Source: Streptomyces antimycoticus
GTDB taxonomy: Bacteria > Actinomycetota > Actinomycetes > Streptomycetales > Streptomycetaceae
Direction: 5' to 3'
NCBI RefSeq assembly: GCF_005405925.1
Contig: NZ_BJHV01000001.1
Location: 2,914,001-2,978,000, forward strand
Length of the DNA: 64,000 nucleotides
In this document: in pieces, positions 24,844-33,190 of the stretch
Position numbering within the stretch: position 1 is the stretch's first letter
How the letters are laid out: every line of letters starts with the position of its first letter
Notes under the pieces: generated by a model
Told to the model about the DNA's origin: nothing
Database searches by the model: none
What the model saw: the letters and a program-made list of their open reading frames with translations, nothing else
Position numbers and translations under genes: made by a program

Positions 24844-25416
24844 TTACCTGGCCCGCTCCAGCGCCCGCACGGCCAGCCGCCGCGCGATGCGGACCGCGTC
24901 CGCGACCACCGACAGCCCGTTCAGGACCGTGGCGCCCTCGTGGAGCAGCAGCAGTTCGTCCGCCAGCTCGTCGGGGGCCGTCACGCCCGCCTCCTCGCAC
25001 AGCTGCCGCAGATATCCACGCAGCCATCGCTTCTGGTCGGCGATCACCCGCCGGGCCGGATGCCCGGCGTCCGGCAGTTCGGCCGCCGCGTTCACGAAAC
25101 CGCAGCCGCGGGAGTTCTCGCGGGCCACCCACAGCGCGAGCGCGTCGAACGTGGCCAGCGCGCGGTCCGCCGGGGGTGACTTCTCGACCTCGGCGGTGAG
25201 CCATGCCCGCCACCGCTCATCGCGCTCCCGTAGATACGCGGCGACCAGGGCCTCCTTGGAGCCGAAGCGGTCGTACAGCGTCTTCTTGGTGACGCCGGAG
25301 CGCTTGGCGATCAGATCCACGCCGACCGCGTTGATCCCCTGCCCGTAGAACAGCTCGGCAGCGGTGTCGAGGATGCGGCGCGCGGCGGGGGTGAGCACTC
25401 CCGTAGGCGCTTCCAT
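24844..25416 (-). CDS. TetR-family regulator
   Basis: A 190-residue repressor. The helix-turn-helix lies at about 12-55 (AAELFYGQGINAVGVDLIAK, VTKKTLYDRFGSKEAL), and the ligand domain contains FVNAAAELPDAGHPA. It faces the EamA transporter gene across a 145-base gap containing a long inverted repeat, so it probably represses that exporter and itself. The MarR operon follows on the same strand after about 78 bases but has its own operator. Confidence 0.92.
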   Translation of the reverse strand: MEAPTGVLTPAARRILDTAAELFYGQGINAVGVDLIAKRSGVTKKTLYDRFGSKEALVAAYLRERDERWRAWLTAEVEKSPPADRALATFDALALWVARENSRGCGFVNAAAELPDAGHPARRVIADQKRWLRGYLRQLCEEAGVTAPDELADELLLLHEGATVLNGLSVVADAVRIARRLAVRALERAR

Positions 25417-25447
25417 GCCGTGATCACCTCCGGGTCGGGGTTGACGT

Positions 25448-25499
25448 GTATACCGATCTGTTTAGTCTAGTGGATGAGGGAGTAAACAGATCGGTATAC
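25448..25499. promoter_or_regulatory. Paired TetR operators (17-bp inverted repeat)
   Basis: GTATACCGATCTGTTTA (25448-25464) and its exact reverse complement (25483-25499) flank 18 bases. Each arm is itself an imperfect palindrome (about 12 of 16 positions), so two TetR dimers could bind. The element lies between the TetR gene and the divergent EamA gene. Confidence 0.8.
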
Positions 25500-25561
25500 C
25501 CGGAACAGACCCCAAACCCCAGACCCCCGACCCCAGATCCCAACCAGCACGAGGACATCCC

Positions 25562-26500
25562 ATGCCCGTCAGCGCCGCCGTCACCTCCATCGGCCTCGTC
25601 GTGATGTGGAGTTCCGGCTTCATCGGAGCCGAGCTCGGCACCCGGGAGGCCCCCGCCGACACCCTGCTGATGTGGCGCTTCCTCGCCGCGGCGGCGATCT
25701 TGGGGGGCGCCTGGGCGCTGTTCAGGCGCCGCCGACTGCGCCCACGCGCCCTGGCCGAGCAGGCGGCGATCGGGGCGCTCTCGCAGGGCGGCTATCTCGG
25801 CGGGATCGTCTGGGCGGTCGGGCTCGGCGTGCCGTCCGGCACCGCCGCGCTGATCGCCGCGTTGCAGCCGCTCGCGGCGGGCGCGCTGGCCGGGCGGCTG
25901 CTCGGGGAGACGGTCAGCCCGCGCCAGTGGGCGGGGCTGGCGATCGGGCTCGGCGGGGTCGCGCTCGTCGTCCAGGGCGATCTGTCGGCGGGTCCGGCCG
26001 CCGCGCCGGCCTGGGCGTACGGGCTGCCCTTCGCCGCCATGGCGGCACTGCTGGCCGCGAGCTTCCTCGAACGCAGGGCGCGGGCGTCGCTCGCCCCCGT
26101 GGACGCCATACCGCTCCACTGCCTCGTCAGCGCCGTCCTGTTCACCGGGGTCGCCCTCGTCGGGGGCCATGCCGCGCCGCCGTCGGGCGGTGGCTTCTGG
26201 GCCGCGGTGGTCTGGACGGTGCTGCTCTCCACCGTCGGCGGCTACGGCTTCTACTGGCTGAGCCTGCGCCGCAACGGCGTCACCGGCACCAGCGCACTGA
26301 TCTACCTCACGCCCCCGACCACGCTGGTGTGGGCCTACGCGATGTTCGGGGACGCGCCCGGGTGGACCGCCCTCGCGGGCATGGCGGTGTGCGTGATCGG
26401 CGTGACGGCCGCCACCGTGCGCCGCCGTCCGGATCGGTCAGCGCAGCTCGCGGAGGATCCAGTCCGTGATCGAGCGGTGTCGCGGGTCCCAGCCGAGTAG
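25562..26500 (+). CDS. EamA-family (DMT) transporter
   Basis: Ten-segment drug/metabolite transporter of 312 residues with the two EamA repeats: one from WSSGFIGAELG to ALVVQGDL, the second from AWAYGLPFAAMAALLAASFL to CVIGVTAATV. The cytoplasmic tail is polar. ATG 25562 follows directly after a GAGGAC-type sequence. It is divergent from its probable TetR repressor and overlaps the 3' end of the converging epimerase-like gene by 63 bases. The substrate is unknown. Confidence 0.9.
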   Translation: MPVSAAVTSIGLVVMWSSGFIGAELGTREAPADTLLMWRFLAAAAILGGAWALFRRRRLRPRALAEQAAIGALSQGGYLGGIVWAVGLGVPSGTAALIAALQPLAAGALAGRLLGETVSPRQWAGLAIGLGGVALVVQGDLSAGPAAAPAWAYGLPFAAMAALLAASFLERRARASLAPVDAIPLHCLVSAVLFTGVALVGGHAAPPSGGGFWAAVVWTVLLSTVGGYGFYWLSLRRNGVTGTSALIYLTPPTTLVWAYAMFGDAPGWTALAGMAVCVIGVTAATVRRRPDRSAQLAEDPVRDRAVSRVPAE

Positions 26501-27349
26501 GTCGCGGGCGCGGCGCGCCCGTACGCGGCTGTTGGAGCCCAGGGCGTGCCGGGCGAACTGGGGGTCCCAGACGTTGTCCGGCGCGTCGGGGTCCCAGGGA
26601 CGGGGGCCGGGCAGGCCGAGGGAGCGGGCGATGGCCTCGGCGATCGCGCCGAACGACTCCTCACCGTTCTCCACGAAGTAGAAGGCGCCCGGGGGCGTCT
26701 TCTCCAGCGCGAGGAGGTAGAGGTCGGCGACGTCGTCGACATGGACGGTGGACCAGATGTTGCGGCCGGGGCCGACATGGCGGACCACTCCACCGGCGCG
26801 GGCCTGCCGCACCAGTGCGGCGATCAGGACGCTGTCCCGGCCCGGGCCCCGCCCCTGCCCGTAGATCAGGCTGTCGCACAGCACCGCCGACCGCACCTCC
26901 CGCTCGGCCGCGCCGAGCACCAGGCGGTCGATGGCGACCCGGGCCGCCCGGACGGGATGGTCGGGCTCCCAGGCCGATCCCGGGTCCAGGACGTCCTCGT
27001 CGTGAACCGCCTCCGACGCCTCGCCCTCCGTGCCGATGCCGACCGTGCTGGAGCCGCTGGTGTGGATCAGCGCCTTGCCCGATCCGGCCAGGGCGGCGAT
27101 GAGCGTCTCCACGGCCGCGCGGTGGTCGCTGTCGGCCGCGTTGACCACGGCGTCGGCGCGGCGGGCCCGCGCGGCGAGGAGGTCCGCGTCGTCGAGCGAA
27201 CCCACCACCGGCTCGATGCCCAGCCGGGTGAGCTGCCCGGCCTTGGCCGGATCGCGGGTCAGCCCACTGACGTGGTGGCCTGCTCGGAGCAGGCGGACGG
27301 CGACGGTGCCGCCGATGTAGCCGCTCGCGCCGGTGACGAAGATATGCAT
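26438..27349 (-). CDS. NAD-dependent epimerase/dehydratase family protein
   Basis: Extended short-chain dehydrogenase fold, 303 residues. The nucleotide motif is VTGASGYIGG (5-14). The mid-region TSGSSTVGIG stands where the active-site Ser strand is expected. The usual YxxxK is not obvious, so activity is uncertain and a reductase-like or atypical member is possible. STVHVDDVADLYLLALE is the conserved helix seen in this superfamily. AAAGG lies upstream of ATG 27349. It stands alone. Confidence 0.85.
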   Translation of the reverse strand: MHIFVTGASGYIGGTVAVRLLRAGHHVSGLTRDPAKAGQLTRLGIEPVVGSLDDADLLAARARRADAVVNAADSDHRAAVETLIAALAGSGKALIHTSGSSTVGIGTEGEASEAVHDEDVLDPGSAWEPDHPVRAARVAIDRLVLGAAEREVRSAVLCDSLIYGQGRGPGRDSVLIAALVRQARAGGVVRHVGPGRNIWSTVHVDDVADLYLLALEKTPPGAFYFVENGEESFGAIAEAIARSLGLPGPRPWDPDAPDNVWDPQFARHALGSNSRVRARRARDLLGWDPRHRSITDWILRELR

Positions 27350-27455
27350 GGGCGGGTGCCTTTCTGACGGGTCGGCCTCCCTGACGGGATCAGTCCGCAG
27401 AATCGGTCGGCACCCGACGGATCCCCAACGGGTTTTGCCGGGGCGGCAAAGGCCG

Positions 27456-28289
27456 TCAGCAGCACTGCCAGGCGAACATGGCCTCCTCGAAGCGGCCCGC
27501 GGCGAGGTCGTCGGGGCGGATCAGCCAGTACAGCGCGCCGCAGTCGCCCCACATCATGTCCGCGTCCTCGTCGGAGTCGAACTGCGCGAGGAGCACCCAG
27601 CGCCCCGCCTCCTCGTCGAGCCGTGGGTCCTCCCACGACACATCCCGCCCGCCCAGCGCGCCATGGGCCACCACGATCTCCACCGCGCCCTGAACGGCCT
27701 GGGCATGACCGCCGATCTGATGGGCCGCGCCGCTCTGGTGGTCCCATATCGCCCTCTCGAACGCGTCCGGAAACGCGTCCTCGCCGCACGCGGCGGTCAG
27801 CGCGGGCAGATCGAAGTCGGGGGCGCTCGGGGCCATATGGACGGTCAGCGGCAGCTCCGGGTAGGGGGTGAGACCGGGCGGCGCGGGCCGTACGGGCGCG
27901 TCGGCGGACGCGGGCGGGAGGTGGAGCACGCGGGCACCGGCCCAGGTGTCCGGGTCGGCGGTGTCGACCAGCGCGTCGTCGTCCTCGTCGCCGTAGTAGA
28001 AGAAGGCCAGGCGGCCGTCGGCGGGCAGCGGTATGTCCAGCTCCTCGCCAGGCAGCGCGGCGCAGTCCAGATCCGCGACGAAACCCAACGGCCCGTGCCC
28101 CTCCCACACCGGCCAGTCCGTGCCCTCGGGCAGCCGGGGCAGCCCACCGAGCCGGCCGACGACCGGATCGGCCGCCCCGGCCGGGCGGAGGTGGGCGGCC
28201 GGGCGCAGCAGCCCGGTCCAGCGGGCGGCGAGGTCGGCGGGCAGGTGGGTGCGGGCCAGGGTGTGCAGCGCGTCGGGCTCGGTCGTCAT
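27456..28289 (-). CDS. DUF1963 (YwqG-like) protein
   Basis: A 277-residue cytoplasmic protein of the DUF1963 family. Typical parts are GGLPRLPEGTDWPVWEGHGP, LGFVADLDCAALPG, the acidic FFYYGDEDDD stretch and a C-terminal LLAQFDSDEDADMMWGDCG block ending shortly before the stop. ATG 28289 is preferred because it precedes the conserved start TEPDALHTLA; ATG 28298, three codons upstream, is an alternative. No function is known for the family, and the neighbours give no clear hint. Confidence 0.8.
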   Translation of the reverse strand: MTTEPDALHTLARTHLPADLAARWTGLLRPAAHLRPAGAADPVVGRLGGLPRLPEGTDWPVWEGHGPLGFVADLDCAALPGEELDIPLPADGRLAFFYYGDEDDDALVDTADPDTWAGARVLHLPPASADAPVRPAPPGLTPYPELPLTVHMAPSAPDFDLPALTAACGEDAFPDAFERAIWDHQSGAAHQIGGHAQAVQGAVEIVVAHGALGGRDVSWEDPRLDEEAGRWVLLAQFDSDEDADMMWGDCGALYWLIRPDDLAAGRFEEAMFAWQCC

Positions 28290-28478
28290 GCGGACCATGA
28301 TGGCGGGGGCCACCGACAGCCGGACCGGGGCGACCGGGGCACGACCGCGGCGGGGGTACCGCCCGGCCGCGTCCAGGCAGCTCACGGGCGACCTCAGGCC
28401 GACCCCCGCGGGGCGGGTCTTGCGGAAGTCGGACGCAGGTCAAGGAACCGTAAAGCGGGGACGTTCGTTACCCCGGGC

Positions 28479-29705
28479 ATGACCGCTATGACACCCGGCT
28501 CGAACCTCCCCCTCTCCGTCGCGCGCGTGGCGGTTGACGTCACCGCTCCGGTGCGGCTCGACGTATCGGGCCTGCTGCTCACCGCCAACGGCAAGGTGCG
28601 CTCCGACGACGACTTCGTCTTCTACAACCAGCCCGCCGGACCCGGGGTGACCCATCGCGCCGGTGCCGCGGGCGCCGGCGACACCATCACCGTGGACACC
28701 GCCGCCGTCCCCGCCGATATCGAGAAGATCGTGGTGACCGCGAGTCTGGACGCGCCCGGGGCGACGTTCGCGGGCACCGAGCCGACCGCCACCGTGCGCG
28801 GCGCCGACGACGGCGCGGTGATCGCCTCCTTCACCCCGCCGCAGCTGGGCAGCGAGACCGCGCTGGTGATCGTGGAGGTCTACCGGCGCAATGGGGCATG
28901 GAAGGTGCGCGCGGTCGGGCAGGGGTATGCCAACGGTCTGGCGGGCATCGCCACCGACTTCGGGGTGTCGGTCGAGGAGCCCGCCGCACCGGCCGCCCCC
29001 GCCGCCCAGGCGCCGGCCCCGCCGAGCGGTCCGCCCGCCGGTTTCCAGCCCCCGCCGCCCATGCCGACCGCCCCGCCGGCCGCCGCCCCGGCCGCGCCGC
29101 CCGCCGCCGCACCGGCCCCGGCCGGCGGGAAGATCAACCTGGACAAGGGCCGCGTCAGCCTGCAGAAGAACCAGACGGTGTCGCTGGTCAAGGGCGGCCG
29201 CCCGTTGCTCAGCTCCGTGAAGATGGGTCTGGGCTGGGAGCCCGCCTTCCGCGGCAAGGACATCGACCTGGACGCGTCCGTGATCGCCTTCGGTGTCGAC
29301 CGTAAGAAGATCGACGCCTGCTTCTTCGGCAAGCTGGCCATCCTCAACGGCGCCATTCAGCACTCGGGCGACAACCTCACCGGTGAGGGCGGAGGCGACG
29401 ACGAGTCCATCACCGTCCACCTCGGCGGCCTCCCGCCCGAGGTCACCGGCCTGGTCTTCACGGTCAACTCCTTCTCCGGCCAGAAGTTCACCGATGTGGC
29501 CAAGGCGTACTGCCGCCTGCTCGACGCCCAGTCCGGCGAGGAGCTGGTCCGCTTCGACCTCACCCACGCCGAGCCGCGCACGGGCGTGATGATGGCGAAG
29601 TTGATCAAGCAGTTCTCGGGCGAGTGGGAGATGACCGCGATGGGTGAGTACGTGGATTCACGCACCGTGCGCGGCATGGCCAAGCCCGCCGGGAAGGCCC
29701 TCTGA
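28479..29705 (+). CDS. Two-domain TerD-family protein
   Basis: A 408-residue protein with two TerD-type (tellurium-resistance) calcium-binding domains. The first (about 1-168) begins MTAMTPGSNLPLSVARV. It is joined by a Pro/Ala-rich linker (about 169-222) to a second domain starting GKINLDKGRVSLQK and containing DIDLDAS, KIDACFFGKL and NSFSGQKF. ATG 28479 was chosen because the family-typical sequence starts there; the frame stays open far upstream, but that part is antisense to DUF1963. No partner ter genes adjoin it. A role in stress or membrane-associated signalling is inferred from the family. Its 3' end overlaps the converging luciferase-like gene. Confidence 0.88.
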   Translation: MTAMTPGSNLPLSVARVAVDVTAPVRLDVSGLLLTANGKVRSDDDFVFYNQPAGPGVTHRAGAAGAGDTITVDTAAVPADIEKIVVTASLDAPGATFAGTEPTATVRGADDGAVIASFTPPQLGSETALVIVEVYRRNGAWKVRAVGQGYANGLAGIATDFGVSVEEPAAPAAPAAQAPAPPSGPPAGFQPPPPMPTAPPAAAPAAPPAAAPAPAGGKINLDKGRVSLQKNQTVSLVKGGRPLLSSVKMGLGWEPAFRGKDIDLDASVIAFGVDRKKIDACFFGKLAILNGAIQHSGDNLTGEGGGDDESITVHLGGLPPEVTGLVFTVNSFSGQKFTDVAKAYCRLLDAQSGEELVRFDLTHAEPRTGVMMAKLIKQFSGEWEMTAMGEYVDSRTVRGMAKPAGKAL

Positions 29706-30764
29706 CACCCGGCCGGGGCCGGAGCCAGGGACAGAGCCGGGGTCGAGGTCGCCCGACAGCTCCGCCACGCGGGCCAGGCGCCGGTATGAATCCAGCAGGG
29801 CCTCGCGGTCGTATGTGCTCGTGGTGACCAGCACCTCGTCGGCGTCGCTGCGCTCGATCAGCTCGTCGAGCGCGGCGGCGACCTCGTCCTCCGTGCCGTA
29901 CAACTGGCCGCGCAGGCCCCGCTCGTAGAAGCCGCGCTCCTTCTCGGTCATCTCCCGGGCCTCGATCTCCGCAGCCGGAGCCAGCGGCGGGAAGACGCCG
30001 TGGGTGCGGGAGTAGGCCATCGCCCATGCCTCGGGGAGCAGCAGCCTGCGGGCCTCCTCCGCCGTGCCGGCGACCGCGATATTGCCCGAGACGACGACGT
30101 ACGGGGCGGAGGACCACGCCGAGGGGCGGAAGCCCGCGCGGTAGCGGTCGATCGCGCGCAGCATCTCGTCCCGGCCCCGCAGATCGCCGATCACCAGGGA
30201 CAGCCCGGCCTCCGCCGCCAGATCCGCGCCCGCGCCGGTGGCCAGCACGAAGACGGGCGGCCGCAGCCCCTCCGCCGGATGGGCGTGGACCTGGGGGTAG
30301 GCGCCCTGCTCGCCGGTGAACCAGCCGAGCAGCTCGTCGAGTTGGGCGCCGAAGCCCTGCGCGGCGTCCTTCTCGGTGCCCAGGGCGCGGCGGATGCCGT
30401 CCGTGAAGCCGACGGAGCGGCCCAGGCCCATGTCGATCCGGCCCGGGAAGAGGGATTCGAGCACCCCGAACTGCTCCGCCACGACCAGCGGGCGGTGGTT
30501 CGGCAGCATCACCCCGCCCGTGCCCACCCGGATGCGGACCGTCGCCGCCGCGACGGCGGATGCCAGCACCGTGGGCGCCGAACCGGCGACGCCGGGCACG
30601 CTGTGGTGCTCGGAGACCCAGAAACGGTGGTAGCCCAGGGCCTCGGCCTGCTGGGCGAACCGTACGGTGTCGCGCAGCGCCTGCGACCGCTCCCGGCCCT
30701 GGCGGGTACGGGAGCGGTCCAGGATCGACAAGGGGGTGGTGCGCAGGCGTGAGGTCACCCTCAC
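29658..30764 (-). CDS. LLM-class flavin-dependent oxidoreductase
   Basis: Luciferase-like monooxygenase of 368 residues. Family features are LGYHRFWVSEHHSVPG, RIRVGTGGVMLPNHRPLVVA, GRIDMGLGRSVGF and VLVTTSTYDREALL near the C-terminus. The tail is Gly/Pro-rich. GTG 30764 is used; GTG 30758, two codons later, is equally possible and no clear ribosome binding site distinguishes them. It converges on the TerD gene with a 48-base overlap. The substrate is unknown. Confidence 0.88.
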   Translation of the reverse strand: MRVTSRLRTTPLSILDRSRTRQGRERSQALRDTVRFAQQAEALGYHRFWVSEHHSVPGVAGSAPTVLASAVAAATVRIRVGTGGVMLPNHRPLVVAEQFGVLESLFPGRIDMGLGRSVGFTDGIRRALGTEKDAAQGFGAQLDELLGWFTGEQGAYPQVHAHPAEGLRPPVFVLATGAGADLAAEAGLSLVIGDLRGRDEMLRAIDRYRAGFRPSAWSSAPYVVVSGNIAVAGTAEEARRLLLPEAWAMAYSRTHGVFPPLAPAAEIEAREMTEKERGFYERGLRGQLYGTEDEVAAALDELIERSDADEVLVTTSTYDREALLDSYRRLARVAELSGDLDPGSVPGSGPGRVSEGLPGGLGHAAHGA

Positions 30765-30834
30765 GTCAACGCATCCCCCGACCGGGAGGATTCCCCCTCC
30801 CGGCCCATCGTCACTTCGGCCTGACCGACCTGCG

Positions 30835-32289
30835 TCAGCGCTGGCGGCGCCAGGGGCCGGTGATCGCGAGCATGATGCCCGGCACCTGGATGTTGGCGTA
30901 GAGCGTCGATCCGTCGGGCGAGAAGACCACGCCGGTGAACTCGCTGAACTCCGGCTCCTCCGCCGTGCCGATGTTCAGGTCGTTGCGCGCGATCGGGTAC
31001 GTCCGGCCGTCCTCGGTGGCGCCGAAGAGGTGCTGGATGCCCTCGCCGTCCTCGGCGATGACCAGACCGCCGTACGGCGAGACGGTGATGTTGTCCGGGC
31101 CGTCGAAGGCGCCGTCCTTCGACGGGTCGGGGTTGACGCCGAGCAGCACCTTGAGGGTGAGGGTGCGGCGCTTGGGGTCGTAGAACCAGACCTGGCCGTC
31201 GTGCTGGACCGGGCTCTCCTCACGGGCGAACGAGGAGACGATGTACGCGCCGCCGTCGGCCCACCACATGCCCTCGAGCTTGCGCGCCCGGGTGATCTCG
31301 CCGTCCTTGAACTGCTTGCGCACCGACACGGTCTTCGCGTCGCGGTCCGGCACCGGCTCCCAGTCCACGCCGTAGACCGTGCCGGTCTTGGTGGCGCGGG
31401 ACAGGTCGTCCACGAAGTTGCCGCCCGAGTCGTAGCACTTGGGCGCCTGGAGCACGCCCGCGTCGTCCTTGAGCCGGTCGAGCTTGCCGCGGCCGTGCTC
31501 GAAGCCGTGCGGCGGCACCCAGCGGTAGAGGAGGCCGTTCGGGCCGGAGGCGTCCTCGGTGAGGTAGAGGTGACCGCGCTTGGGGTCCACGACGACAGCC
31601 TCGTGGGCGTACCGGCCCAGGGCCTTGATCGGCTTCGGGTCGCGGTTGGCGTTACGGTCGTGCGGGTCCACCTCGAAGACGTAGCCGTGGTCCTTGGTCA
31701 TGCCGTTCTGGCCGGCCTTGTCCTCGGTCTCCTCGCAGGTCAGCCAGGTGCCCCAGGGGGTGCGGCCACCGGCGCAGTTGGTGGCGGTGCCCGCGATGCC
31801 GACCCACTCGGTGACATGGTCGCCGTACTTGGAGACCTCGACGACGGTGCAGCCGCCGGAGGCCGCCGGGTCGTAGACCAGCCCCTCGATCAGCGGGACC
31901 GGGTGCGGCCAGTCGCTGCGGGGACCGGCCAGCTCGTGATTGTTGACCAGCAACGTCGCACCGCGCGAGCCCTCGAAGGTGGCGGTGCCGTCGTGGTTGG
32001 ACGGGGTGGACTCGCCGGACTCCAGCTTCGTCTCACCGGTGCGGGTGATGATCTTGTAGCGGAACCCCTTGGGCAGCGCCAGGATGCCCTTGGGGTCCTC
32101 GACGAGCGGACCGTAGCCGAGCGACGCGCCGCCGCCATCGTGGCCCGCGGTGCCCGCGGCGCCCGCGTCGGTCGCCTCAGCGGCGAGCGCGCCGGGGGCG
32201 GTGGCGAGCACCCCCGCGCTTCCGACCAGGGCGACCCCGGCCCCCGTATACGCGGAACGCTTCGCGAAGTCTCTTCGGCTGAGCGACAT
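30835..32289 (-). CDS. PhoX-type phosphatase (DUF839), Tat-exported
   Basis: Exported protein of 484 residues with a twin-arginine signal (SRRDFAK, hydrophobic stretch, cleavage near LAAEA). The mature part is a DUF839/PhoX beta-propeller with TPSNHDGTATF, LLVNNHELAG, TPWGTWLTCEET, GRYAHEAVVVDP, LYLTEDASG and SPYGGLVIAEDG, which carry the acidic ligands for calcium and iron. It probably releases phosphate from organic esters outside the cell. AGGAGA lies 6 bases before ATG 32289. A possible PHO box upstream supports phosphate control. The gene stands alone. Confidence 0.92.
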   Translation of the reverse strand: MSLSRRDFAKRSAYTGAGVALVGSAGVLATAPGALAAEATDAGAAGTAGHDGGGASLGYGPLVEDPKGILALPKGFRYKIITRTGETKLESGESTPSNHDGTATFEGSRGATLLVNNHELAGPRSDWPHPVPLIEGLVYDPAASGGCTVVEVSKYGDHVTEWVGIAGTATNCAGGRTPWGTWLTCEETEDKAGQNGMTKDHGYVFEVDPHDRNANRDPKPIKALGRYAHEAVVVDPKRGHLYLTEDASGPNGLLYRWVPPHGFEHGRGKLDRLKDDAGVLQAPKCYDSGGNFVDDLSRATKTGTVYGVDWEPVPDRDAKTVSVRKQFKDGEITRARKLEGMWWADGGAYIVSSFAREESPVQHDGQVWFYDPKRRTLTLKVLLGVNPDPSKDGAFDGPDNITVSPYGGLVIAEDGEGIQHLFGATEDGRTYPIARNDLNIGTAEEPEFSEFTGVVFSPDGSTLYANIQVPGIMLAITGPWRRQR

Positions 32290-32343
32290 GTTTTCTCCTG
32301 AACGCGGGATGGTGGCCTCCGACTGCGGCCATACGTTCCCGCC

Positions 32344-32365
32344 CCAGGCCGAACATCAGTTGAAC
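32344..32365 (-). promoter_or_regulatory. Candidate PHO box upstream of phoX
   Basis: On the minus strand two adjacent 11-base units read GTTCAACTGAT and GTTCGGCCTGG, each beginning GTTC with C at position 7. This resembles the tandem 11-base direct repeats bound by PhoP in Streptomyces. The site is 55-76 bases upstream of the phoX start. The second unit diverges from the usual GTTCACC. Confidence 0.4.
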
Positions 32366-32504
32366 GGAGCGCGACATCAAGGGACGAATGACCGCCGACC
32401 CCTTATACGGAGCGTAGGCCGATACGGCTCTGGGCAGCGCTCAACTTTCGGCCGGGGGACGCCGCGGGCCCCGCGCGTGGCCTCCGGCGCGGCGGAGGGG
32501 CGTG

Positions 32505-32568
32505 CCCGCACGGCGGCAGGCCCGCCCAGCGACACGCCCGCACGGTGGCACGCCCGCCCAGCGACACG
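32505..32568. repeat. 32-bp tandem duplication
   Basis: Two adjacent 32-base copies (32505-32536 and 32537-32568) differ at two positions. They begin CCCGCACGG and end CAGCGACACG. A partial third copy follows to about 32584. Confidence 0.75.
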
Positions 32569-32711
32569 CCCGCCCAGCGGGCGGAGGCCCGCACCGGGCC
32601 GCGACACGCAAGCGCCACGCGGGCCCCGGGACGGGGCCAGCCCCCTGCGCACACGCCCGCGCCAGGGGGTGCCCGACGGATCTTTCCCCTCCCCGCCCCT
32701 TCCCGATACCA

Positions 32712-32752
32712 GGGGCTCCGCCCCTGGACCCCGGGTCCAGGGGCGGAGCCCC
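32712..32752. repeat. Perfect 20-bp inverted repeat
   Basis: The 20-base arm at 32712-32731 (starting GGGGCTCCGCCCC) is the exact reverse complement of 32733-32752, with one base between. It could extrude as a cruciform or form a very stable RNA hairpin. Its right arm is also the start of the first ~118-base repeat. Confidence 0.85.
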
Positions 32753-33106
32753 ACCAGGCAGCGGAGCCGCATACCGACGCTGCGGGAAGGCGCAGGGATG
32801 AAAGCCGCCCCCGACCACACCCCTCACCACAGCTCCGCCCCCACGCCCCACGATCCGGGGCAAAGCCCCACCACACGACGCAGCCGCACACCGATGCCAC
32901 GAAAAGGCGCGGACACGGGAACAGCCTGCCCAACCACGCCCCTCACCAGCGCCCCGCCGCGGACCCCGCGATTCGGGGCGGAGCCCCACCACACGACGGA
33001 GCCGCACACCGATGCCACGAAAAGGCGTAGGCACGGGAGCAGCCTGCCCGACCACACCCCTCACCAGCGCCCCGCCCCCGAACCCCGGGGTCTGGGGCGG
33101 AGCCCC
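32740..33106. repeat. ~118-bp direct repeats, about three units
   Basis: The hairpin core GGGGCGGAGCCCC (or GGGGCAAAGCCCC) recurs at 32740, 32857, 32975 and 33094, spaced 117, 118 and 119 bases apart. The sequence between is also shared: for example, CACCGATGCCACGAAAAGGC is in units 2 and 3, and CACGCCCCTCACCAGCGCCC and its close variants are in units 2 and 3. Units 2 and 3 are nearly identical; unit 1 is more diverged. Confidence 0.85.
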
Positions 33107-33190
33107 AGTTTCGGGAAGGGGCGGGGAGGGGAACAGCCCGCCGCAGGCGGCAAGATCCGGCGGCTGCGGCCACGGTGAAGCCCCGCGCGG

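Larger units (their letters stand above)
32366..33190. other. Gene-free, repeat-rich intergenic region
   Basis: No credible gene lies between the phoX promoter and the next gene's stop. The open frames here cross the tandem repeats, lack start signals and resemble no family. The region holds a 32-base tandem duplication, a 20-base inverted repeat and three or more ~118-base direct repeats, each listed separately. All are very GC-rich. Confidence 0.7.

Noticed and set aside
27333..28478. Long upstream extension of the TerD frame (790 residues in all)
   Set aside because: The extra part is antisense to the DUF1963 gene, has no family similarity, and the TerD domain begins with its typical sequence at 28479.
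32377..33064. Several minus-strand open frames in the repeat region
   Set aside because: They run across the ~118-base repeats, repeat the same residues, and lack start signals; treated as non-coding.
32505..33106. Possible CRISPR array
   Set aside because: The 32-base copies are directly adjacent with no spacers and the ~118-base units are too long and fully repeated; no cas genes are present.
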